Shown: positions 14,058 through 20,776 of the stretch, piece after piece
Numbering within the stretch: position 1 is the first letter of the stretch
How the letters are laid out: the number at the start of each line of letters is the position of its first letter
From: an uncultured Eubacterium sp.
GTDB taxonomy: Bacteria; Bacillota; Clostridia; Peptostreptococcales; Anaerovoracaceae
Assembly: GCA_946614405.1 (NCBI GenBank)
Contig: CAMOGZ010000002.1
Coordinates: 1-20,776 of the forward strand
DNA length: 20,776 bases
Direction of reading: 5' to 3'
The notes under the pieces: generated by a model
Databases searched by the model: none
What the model saw: the letters and a program-made list of their open reading frames with translations, nothing else
What the model was told of the DNA's origin: nothing
Made by a program: the position numbers and the translations under genes

Positions 14058-17000
14058 CTATTTAATTTTCACTGTCTTGACAGCCGTCCACTTACCGTAT
14101 ACGTTCTTGCCGTTCACCTTGGTGATGGTGCGTACACGGAACTGATACTTCTTACCCTTCTTCAGCTTCTTAACAACCAGCTTAGCTTTCTTGGTAACCT
14201 TCTTGGACCACTTCTTACCCTTGATTCTGTACTGGATCTGATAAGAGGTAGCGCCCTTGGTCTTCTTATAGGTTACAGTTGCTTTCTTCTTTCCGGCCTT
14301 GACCTTCAGACCCTTGACGGTCAGCTTCTTAGCCTTGGCGATCTTAGCAGCGGTTTCTTTTGCAGCCTTTTCTTTTGCAGCATCGGCTTCAGCCTTCTTG
14401 GCAGCAGCTTCAGCCTTCTTAATGGCCGCGGCAGCTCCTCCTTCGCCCAGTGCTGCATCGACCTTTGCCTTATCCTTGTCGGACAGTTTGTCATATGCAG
14501 CCTGTGCAGCAGCTACAGCAGCGGAAGTCGGATTCTTCTCCAGTGCCTTGATCATAGCGATCGCGGTATCTGCAGCAGAATCAGAAGTGATCTCACCGGA
14601 AGCAGCATCGTAGGTGAATGTGCGCTCAGCCTTGTTTCCAGCCTTATCGGCTACGGAGACCTTCAGTTTGAGATCTGCACTGGTGTCAGTCTTGAAGCTG
14701 AAGGATGCTTCGCCTTCGCTGATCAGGGACTCTTTGCCGTCCTTGATCTTGTATACCGATACGACATCAATGGCAGTATCATCGGAAACACTTACGGTGA
14801 ACTGGTTGCCGTCCTTAGCCATATCTTCGACAACAGGATCTACCACGTCATCCACGATTCCGGCGGCACCTGCATAGATGGCTGTGGCCAGCATCGGCAG
14901 CAGTTTCTGATAGTGAGAACGATAATCCATGTACTGACCGAATACGGTAGCCGTTACCGGTCTTGCGAAGTCTTCGCCGTCCAGCATGGTGCTGAAGATG
15001 GTGACCTTGTCGCCAAATACGGTCTTCTCACTCTTGGTGTTCTGGAATCCTCCGATGAATGCATCTTCACCATTCTCCAGACTGCGGAACAGGATCTTGG
15101 AGCCTTCCGGCAGATTGCTGTACGCATATCCGCGTGCGTAGTATGTCGATGTCTTCTTATACTTGCTTGTGATCAGGGAGTCCTGAACATTGTAAGTTCC
15201 GTTGATCGCTACATCGGCGAATGTACTGGTGGAAGTCGGTGCCGTCACTCCAAGTTTGCCCAGTCCAGCAGCATTACGGATGAATACAACGCCTGCACCC
15301 TTCTTCACTGCTTCTGCCCAGGAATCCTGGAATCCGTTTGCATTTACATTATTCGCAATGATCACGTTGGCGCCTTCCCTGAGAGCATTGCCTCCGTTAT
15401 AGTCCTTCAGACTTCCGAATCCAAGATATTCATCCATCAGATACCACAGAGGTCCGCCGGTCTGTGCGGTTCTGGTGGAATTGAACTGGATCACAGGCTC
15501 AACCAATTTCGCAGCCTCTTCCGGAAGTGCTTCCAGATATTTGCCGTCCAGTTCCACACCGTTCTGTCCGATGACCGGATCATTCGGCATCTTATTGAGT
15601 TTGCTCAGATCCTTGGTCTTGATGACATAATCAGATGCGCTGCCAACGCCCTCAACATCCTTTCTCAGCATCCATACATCAGCATCCTTTTCGAAGAGAT
15701 AGTTCACGAAACGGACTGCGTCTGTGCTCTGGCTGTCGAAGACGACGTATTCATCAACAGCACCCTCAATATTTGCCATCTTCTTGATCAGATCGGTCTG
15801 TCTCTCAGTCTTGCCATCGAACAGGCCTTTTCCATAGATCTGGATACTGTCGAATCCGCGGACATCCGGCAGGTTGCAGTAGATATCTGCATACATGCTG
15901 GCAAATCCGGTGGCATCGTATCCCTTACTCATTACCTCGAAGATGACGTTACGGTTTGCCTGGTACATACTCAGTACATAGGAACCCTTCTCGATGGTCT
16001 TGCCGTCGTATACCACATCTTCTGTGGTAACTTCAACATCGATGCCCCATCCGATCATCTGATTGATGGCCTTGATTCCTTCTGCGATATTGTACTGCAG
16101 CTCACCCTTCGGGATCACAACGTAATCCGGGAAGAAGGAAAGTGTGTTACCATCGGCATCCTTCGGACGCGCTCTTCCGACGATCTTATCCTCGCCATTC
16201 TTCTTATCAATGAAGTACTTGTCAGCAGCCATGGAGTCGATGTTCTCGATTCCTCTCTTCTTGGTTTCCAGCTTAGCCAGGATGGAGTTCTTTCTCATGC
16301 TCTTATCGATGACATCGACACTGTGAGAATCTCTCATATTGCCATCCACATCCTCCAGCGGTCCATTCAGGCGGTTGCCTTCATAGACGTCGGTGGTGCC
16401 ATGGAGCAGCTCATCCAGCTGTGCATAGTTTATCACGGTTCCTGCATCGAAGGAGTCACTGTTTGCAGCCGGGAATTCGATGGTATATCCATAGCATCCC
16501 AGAAGCTCTGCGAACATCGGGGAGTAAATGGTTCCGCCGTCATCCCAGTCACCGCCATCATAGTGATCCCATGGGATCAGGAAGTTATCATATCCGGTGT
16601 TTGCGGTAACTGCCATACCTGCAGCATAAGTCAGATTTCTCATATTATTTGCCAGCAGGTCATAATCATACGCCGGATCATGAGGAGCCGTACAAGGCTC
16701 GATCAGCATCTGTTTCACATAGCCGTGCCACTCATCCTCTACCAGCGGATCCCACTTCATGATATCCTTCATCAGGGCGATGGTCTCCGGCATGGTGGAG
16801 AATACGGCATCACGGTTCAGGTCGAAGGCATAGCGGTTGGTACGTCTCATACCTGCCTGTCCATCCGGGTTGGATGTGATATTGTGGACTGTGATGAACT
16901 TGTCAAGGACTTCAGCTGTATCCAGAACTTTCTTGGTTCTGGCATCCTTGTCCAGGAATCTTCCGGTATATCCGTCCTTTACAATGTGTCCTGCCTCAGA

Positions 17001-18332
17001 CTTCTCATAGCCTTCCGCCGGATCTCTGTAACGGAAATTCATGTCATCCTCAGTCCAGGTATAGTAATCGATCTTCTTTCCGGCTTTTCCGCCTTCGATC
17101 AGGTCTTTTACGAACTGGATGGTATGGTCGATACCGGAGATCTCATCCGCATGGACGTTGGTCTCATAGAAGACATTGATCATGTCTACATCTTCCGGCG
17201 CTGCATCTTTATACTTATTGATCAGTTCGTCCGGATTGGTATTCATGGTCGGTTTGGTCTCATTCAGATAAGTGTCGACCTTGCTCTCATCCTGAGCTAC
17301 CACGATATTCCAGATCGCATTGAATCTGGCATAATTATTGAAGTTCTTATTCTCTTCCTTCTCATTATCCGTGAGTCCATATCCCAGAATGGACACTTCA
17401 ACGTAAACATCTGTCGCACGATCGCCCTTGACGAAGTTGCCATTTTCGTCCATCTTAACGTATCCGCTTGCCATCAGTCCAGTCTCTTTGTCAGCGAATG
17501 CTGCCTTCGGGACTTCACTTCCATTCAGGGCCTTTACCAGGCTCTGGGCAAACTCGTTCTTCTGGATCCAGGAGTTTCCTCCGTCATACTGCTGGATTTC
17601 CATGTTGACAGAAGCCAGGGTCTTTTCTCCGGCAACAGCAGTCATCGGATAGTTTCCAAGGCCTTTTCCTGTCGGTGTGGTCTGCCACCACCAGCGGTTG
17701 TCTGAAGACTGTCCGCTGCTGAATGCTCTCAGCTGACGTGTGGTGTTATATCCTTCATAAGGGATATTATCTCCACTGGTCCAGTTGGGGTTCCAGGGGC
17801 AGGCAGTATCCATCACCAGGTTGATGGTGTAGGAACCGTCATCATTCTTGGTGATTTTCTTATCTTTTTCTACCAGATAAGGTGTTCCTTTCGGATCTCT
17901 CAGCGTGTTGGCGGATCCCCGTGAGCTCTTTACATTGGCCCATTCGGACAGGTCATGTCCTCCATACTGGAGTTTGACCGTCTCCAGGAATGCATCCGGA
18001 TCCTCTCCTACAGTTTCTGCCGATGCAACGAATTCAAATGTGAATTCTCTCGGATCATGGAGATTGATTCCTCTCTTAGTGGTATACCACTTCTCAGGGT
18101 CTTCACCCTTTGCCGCATCGCCCTTATACAGGGACTGACGGTATACCTGCTGGAATTCAGGATGATCAAGCACTTCTACGGTCTTGATGCTCATTTTGCC
18201 GTCATCGGCTGCTCTAGTGTCATCGGCTTTCGCGAATACTGACGTCGGTACACCATAGATGGTGAATGCCATGACGAACGCCACCAGAATCGCTATAGCA
18301 CGATTTCGTCGTACTTTATTCGATTTCTTCAT
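14058..18332 (-). CDS. Secreted M14 zinc carboxypeptidase with C-terminal Fn3 module
   Basis: 1424 residues. A signal peptide (basic start, hydrophobic 12-27, likely cleavage after VFA at 34) sends it outside the cell. The M14 peptidase domain spans about 375-640: zinc ligands His394 and Glu397 (HADE) and His536 (DEWHG), substrate-binding Arg in MRRTNR (495-500) and NRD (506-508), and catalytic Glu619 in TIEF. Residues 730-820 resemble the domain that follows M14 units in other large bacterial homologues. About 860-1130 looks like a class I amidotransferase-like fold without an evident catalytic triad (tentative). Then come an Ig-like segment (1170-1242), an Ala/Lys helical segment (1250-1330) and a Lys-rich Fn3 module (1336-1424). 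There is no LPXTG. Ribosome site GGAAGAG. Likely extracellular or surface peptidase; the exact substrate is unknown. Confidence 0.88.
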   Translation of the reverse strand: MKKSNKVRRNRAIAILVAFVMAFTIYGVPTSVFAKADDTRAADDGKMSIKTVEVLDHPEFQQVYRQSLYKGDAAKGEDPEKWYTTKRGINLHDPREFTFEFVASAETVGEDPDAFLETVKLQYGGHDLSEWANVKSSRGSANTLRDPKGTPYLVEKDKKITKNDDGSYTINLVMDTACPWNPNWTSGDNIPYEGYNTTRQLRAFSSGQSSDNRWWWQTTPTGKGLGNYPMTAVAGEKTLASVNMEIQQYDGGNSWIQKNEFAQSLVKALNGSEVPKAAFADKETGLMASGYVKMDENGNFVKGDRATDVYVEVSILGYGLTDNEKEENKNFNNYARFNAIWNIVVAQDESKVDTYLNETKPTMNTNPDELINKYKDAAPEDVDMINVFYETNVHADEISGIDHTIQFVKDLIEGGKAGKKIDYYTWTEDDMNFRYRDPAEGYEKSEAGHIVKDGYTGRFLDKDARTKKVLDTAEVLDKFITVHNITSNPDGQAGMRRTNRYAFDLNRDAVFSTMPETIALMKDIMKWDPLVEDEWHGYVKQMLIEPCTAPHDPAYDYDLLANNMRNLTYAAGMAVTANTGYDNFLIPWDHYDGGDWDDGGTIYSPMFAELLGCYGYTIEFPAANSDSFDAGTVINYAQLDELLHGTTDVYEGNRLNGPLEDVDGNMRDSHSVDVIDKSMRKNSILAKLETKKRGIENIDSMAADKYFIDKKNGEDKIVGRARPKDADGNTLSFFPDYVVIPKGELQYNIAEGIKAINQMIGWGIDVEVTTEDVVYDGKTIEKGSYVLSMYQANRNVIFEVMSKGYDATGFASMYADIYCNLPDVRGFDSIQIYGKGLFDGKTERQTDLIKKMANIEGAVDEYVVFDSQSTDAVRFVNYLFEKDADVWMLRKDVEGVGSASDYVIKTKDLSKLNKMPNDPVIGQNGVELDGKYLEALPEEAAKLVEPVIQFNSTRTAQTGGPLWYLMDEYLGFGSLKDYNGGNALREGANVIIANNVNANGFQDSWAEAVKKGAGVVFIRNAAGLGKLGVTAPTSTSTFADVAINGTYNVQDSLITSKYKKTSTYYARGYAYSNLPEGSKILFRSLENGEDAFIGGFQNTKSEKTVFGDKVTIFSTMLDGEDFARPVTATVFGQYMDYRSHYQKLLPMLATAIYAGAAGIVDDVVDPVVEDMAKDGNQFTVSVSDDTAIDVVSVYKIKDGKESLISEGEASFSFKTDTSADLKLKVSVADKAGNKAERTFTYDAASGEITSDSAADTAIAMIKALEKNPTSAAVAAAQAAYDKLSDKDKAKVDAALGEGGAAAAIKKAEAAAKKAEADAAKEKAAKETAAKIAKAKKLTVKGLKVKAGKKKATVTYKKTKGATSYQIQYRIKGKKWSKKVTKKAKLVVKKLKKGKKYQFRVRTITKVNGKNVYGKWTAVKTVKIK

Positions 18333-18369
18333 TCTTCTCTTCCTTTCTCTTCTTATAACAGGTCATTCT

Positions 18370-18402
18370 TCTGCGGTCCAAACCCACAAAGGACATCGCA
18401 GA
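18370..18402 (-). promoter_or_regulatory. Hairpin in the 5' leader of the M14 gene
   Basis: On the minus strand TCTGCG-AT-GTCC pairs with GGAC-CGCAGA: ten base pairs with a 2-nt bulge and an 11-nt loop (TTTGTGGGTTT), about 40-70 nt before the start codon. No T-run follows, so it is not a terminator. It might be an RNA stability element, a protein-binding site or part of an unrecognised riboswitch. Confidence 0.4.
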
Positions 18403-18456
18403 GATCAGTTATAATACAGGGAAATAATTATTACAGTCAGAGTGATAACGAATACA

Positions 18457-18495
18457 TCAAAAAAAGAGATAACGAACTTTTCCTTCTTTCTGCAT
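18457..18495 (-). other. Possible 12-codon leader ORF upstream of the M14 gene
   Basis: ATG at 18495 with an AGAGAGGTGAT ribosome-like site; encodes MQKEGKVRYLFF then TGA. It lies inside the predicted leader RNA. Too short to judge coding potential; the ribosome site is the only support. Confidence 0.2.
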
Positions 18496-18584
18496 ATCAC
18501 CTCTCTTTCTATGCATCAACGCGAAATAGTTATTATCTCCAATCCCCAGACCCTTTTGTAACTGTACTATACTATTATAGTGTT

Positions 18585-18613
18585 AGTATACCTTATTTTT
18601 CCATAAATTTCAA
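18585..18613 (-). promoter_or_regulatory. Promoter of the left M14 gene
   Basis: Minus strand: -35 TTGAAA (18608-18613), 17-bp spacer, -10 TATACT (18585-18590). A second TATAAT lies just downstream. Transcription would start near 18578, leaving a leader of about 245 nt, long for a gene of this type. The rest of the 18333-18788 gap is AT-rich; besides the leader elements listed it holds direct repeats (GATAACGAA at 18444-18452 and 18468-18476). Confidence 0.6.
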
Positions 18614-18732
18614 TGTTTTATTTGAATTATTAGTCTTTTCACACGAATTGTATAATTACTTTAACTTTCACATATCCATACGCATTTTAGCCTACTTGGT
18701 CAGTATGTTTTGCATGATTATTCTCCTTTCCC

Positions 18733-18767
18733 CACAAAAAACAGGCCGCTGCATTTCTGCAGCGGCC
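18733..18767 (-). terminator. Rho-independent terminator of the right M14 gene
   Basis: Perfect 10-bp stem GGCCGCTGCA/TGCAGCGGCC (18744-18753, 18758-18767) with a 4-nt loop, followed on the minus strand by TGTTTTTTGTG. It lies about 20 nt after the stop codon, so the two M14 genes are separate transcription units. Confidence 0.88.
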
Positions 18768-18788
18768 CTCCGGAACAATTGAAGTTCT

Positions 18789-20776
18789 TTATTTTTTGAT
18801 CTTAACAGTCTTGATCTTGGTCCACTTACCGTATACGGTCTTCTTTCCGACCTTGGTAATGGTGCGGACTCTGAACTGATACTTCTTGCCCTTCTTCAGC
18901 TTCTTAACGACCAGCTTATTCTTCTTAGTGACCTTCTTGGACCACTTCTTACCCTTGATTCTGTACTGAACCTGATAAGACTTGACGCCCTTGGTCTTCT
19001 TGAATGTAACAGTCGCTTTCTTCTTACCGGCCTTGACCTTCAGTCCCTTGACGGTCAGCTTCTTGGCCTTGGCGATCTTGGCGGCATCCTTGCTTCCGGT
19101 ATCCTTTGCCGGTGTCACATCTTCCTTGACCGGGGTATCCACATCATCCACGATGCCTGCAGCTCCGGCATAGATTGCCGTTGCCAGCATCGGCAGCAGC
19201 TTCTGATAGTGTGACCGGTATTCCATGTTCTGACCAAATGCAACGACGCTTACCGGCTTGGCGAATCCTTCTCCATCCAGCGTGGTACTGAAGATGGTAG
19301 TCTTATCTGCAAAGATATCCTTCTTGCCTTCAGTTGCCTGGAATCCGCCGATAAATGCATCTTCTCCATCCGGCAGACTCTTGAACAGGACTCTGGATCC
19401 TTCCGGAAGCTCGCTGTAGGAGAATCCACGTGCATAATAGGTGGATGTATTCGCATAGTTGGTGGTGAACAAGGAGTGATCCACATTATAGGTACCATTG
19501 ATCGCCACATCTGCGAAAGAGTTCTCCGACTTCGGCGGCGTCACACCCAGTTTCTCCAGATTACGGGCATCGCCGATGATGACCAGGCCGGCATCTCCCT
19601 TCTTTACAGCATCCACGAAGGAATCCGGGAATTCACTCGGTCTTGGTCTCCATCCGGATGTATTGGTATTACTGTCGATGATCACGTTGGCACCTTCTCT
19701 CAGTTCGGTGCTTCCGTTGTAGTTCTTCAGGCTTCCGAATCCGAGATAATCATCCAGCAGGTACCACAAAGCTCCTCCGGTCTGCTCCGTACGCAGAGTG
19801 TTGAACTGAATGACTGGTTCTACCAGCTTCACTGCTGCCTTCGGAAGCGATGCAATGTATTTGCCTTCCAGCTCCACACCATACTGTCCGATGACGGCAT
19901 CATTCGGCATCTCCTTGATTTTACTCAGGTCCTTGGTGCGGATCACATAATCGGATGCGCTTCCGACACCATCTACATTCGTCTTCAGCATCCATACATC
20001 AGCGCCCTCACTCAGCAGGTAGTTCACTGCACGTACTGCATCGGTGCTCTGGCTCTTGAATGTGGTGTACTCGGCGGATTTGCCTTCAATATTTGCAGCC
20101 TTGGCTATTTCCTCTGTCTGCGGCTTCAGTTTGCCTTCGAACAGATCCTTGCCATAGACCTGGATACTGTCGAATCCACGGACATCCGGCAGGTTGCAGT
20201 AGATGTCTGCATACATGTCAGAGAATCCGGTGGCATCGTATCCCTTACTCATAACTTCGAAGATCACGTTACGATTTGCCTGGTACATACTCAGCACGTA
20301 AGATCCCTTCGGAATGGTCTTGCCATCGTACTTCACATCTTCTGTGGAAACCTCCACATCGATTCCCCAGGACAGCAGCTGATTGATGGCTTTGATTCCT
20401 TCTGCCACGTTGTACTGCATCTCACCCTGCGGAATAACAACATAATCCGGGAAGAAAGAGAGTTCCTTGCCGTTCTCATCCTTCGGACGAGCTCTTCCAA
20501 CGACCTTGTCCTCGCCGTTCTTCTTATCGATGAAGTACTTATCTGCTTCCATGGAGTCGACGTTCTCGATTCCTCTCTTCTTGGTATAGAGTTTACCGAG
20601 AATGGTGTTCTTTCTCATGCTCTTGCTGATCACATCCACGCTGTGGCTGTCTCTCATGTTGCCGTCCACGTCCTCCAGCGGTCCGTTCAGGCGGTTGCCT
20701 TCATAGACATCGGTGGTTCCGTGGAGTGCCTCGTTGACCATCGCATAATCGATGACCAGACCGGCATCAAACGAGT
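18789..20776 (-). CDS. M14 zinc carboxypeptidase paralogue, partial (N-terminal part beyond the window)
   Basis: The reading frame is open to the window edge, so the internal ATG at 20741 is not the start: the eleven codons before it read SFDAGLVIDYA, aligning with residues 627-637 of the left paralogue. The visible 661 residues cover the region just after the M14 catalytic Glu, the middle domains and the Fn3 tail; signal peptide, zinc ligands and catalytic Glu would be encoded off the window. Similarity is high throughout, with many identical blocks (for example GSYVLSMYQANRNVIFEVMS and YRSHYQKLLPMLATAIYAGA). It lacks the Ig-like and Ala/Lys-rich segments (about 160 residues) found before the Fn3 module of the left copy and has a short linker instead. 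Presumably a secreted carboxypeptidase; intactness of its active site cannot be judged here. Confidence 0.85.
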   Translation of the reverse strand, partial: SFDAGLVIDYAMVNEALHGTTDVYEGNRLNGPLEDVDGNMRDSHSVDVISKSMRKNTILGKLYTKKRGIENVDSMEADKYFIDKKNGEDKVVGRARPKDENGKELSFFPDYVVIPQGEMQYNVAEGIKAINQLLSWGIDVEVSTEDVKYDGKTIPKGSYVLSMYQANRNVIFEVMSKGYDATGFSDMYADIYCNLPDVRGFDSIQVYGKDLFEGKLKPQTEEIAKAANIEGKSAEYTTFKSQSTDAVRAVNYLLSEGADVWMLKTNVDGVGSASDYVIRTKDLSKIKEMPNDAVIGQYGVELEGKYIASLPKAAVKLVEPVIQFNTLRTEQTGGALWYLLDDYLGFGSLKNYNGSTELREGANVIIDSNTNTSGWRPRPSEFPDSFVDAVKKGDAGLVIIGDARNLEKLGVTPPKSENSFADVAINGTYNVDHSLFTTNYANTSTYYARGFSYSELPEGSRVLFKSLPDGEDAFIGGFQATEGKKDIFADKTTIFSTTLDGEGFAKPVSVVAFGQNMEYRSHYQKLLPMLATAIYAGAAGIVDDVDTPVKEDVTPAKDTGSKDAAKIAKAKKLTVKGLKVKAGKKKATVTFKKTKGVKSYQVQYRIKGKKWSKKVTKKNKLVVKKLKKGKKYQFRVRTITKVGKKTVYGKWTKIKTVKIKK

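Noticed and set aside
14913..17705. Open plus-strand frame of 930 codons opposite the left M14 gene
   Set aside because: It is fully antisense to a gene with a clear signal peptide and catalytic motifs. The translation shows no family motif and no ribosome site was seen; the long frame reflects codon bias of the real gene.

Overview
The window looks like chromosome of an anaerobic, probably gut-dwelling member of the Clostridia (Bacillota). The reasons are the moderately GC-rich coding sequence, the strong AGGAGG-type ribosome sites, the scpA-scpB-rluB neighbourhood known from Bacillota, and Lys-rich Fn3-ended secreted proteins of the kind seen in Clostridia. The genus cannot be fixed from this sequence. 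Every gene but one (a peroxiredoxin) is on the minus strand, so the window is described right to left, in the direction of transcription.

Positions 14058-20776 hold two tandem paralogous secreted M14 zinc metallocarboxypeptidases. The right-hand copy runs off the window edge. Each ends in a Lys-rich fibronectin type III module with no acidic residues. Between them lies an AT-rich region of about 455 bp with a terminator, a good sigma-A promoter and a leader of roughly 245 nt that contains a hairpin, a possible 12-codon leader ORF and direct repeats. A convergent 1-Cys peroxiredoxin follows (13289-13960, plus strand).

Positions 8425-13096 form a tight housekeeping operon: mtnA (methionine salvage), a DMT/EamA permease, scpA and scpB (condensin partners of Smc), a CpXC zinc-ribbon protein and rluB (23S rRNA pseudouridine synthase). 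A promoter is visible at its head and a terminator at its tail.

Positions 25-8319 carry a catabolic locus for Amadori products, of fructoselysine type. The first unit is frlC (epimerase), frlD (kinase) and two tandem GntR/UTRA regulators, followed by a terminator. The second unit is frlB (SIS-domain deglycase) followed by a complete ABC importer (ATPase, two permeases, lipoprotein binding protein) of the PotABCD polyamine family. Expected scheme: the glycated amine is imported, phosphorylated by FrlD (after FrlC epimerisation where needed) and split by FrlB into glucose 6-phosphate and the free amine (lysine if the substrate is fructoselysine).

The most interesting points concern this locus. 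A Pot-type importer is embedded in it, where E. coli uses a permease and B. subtilis a sugar-type ABC system. Its binding protein has lost two acidic residues that clamp polyamines in E. coli PotD. An identical 15-bp imperfect palindrome lies at both promoters and is a candidate operator for the co-encoded GntR regulators. No RNA genes, insertion sequences, phage genes or CRISPR arrays were seen.
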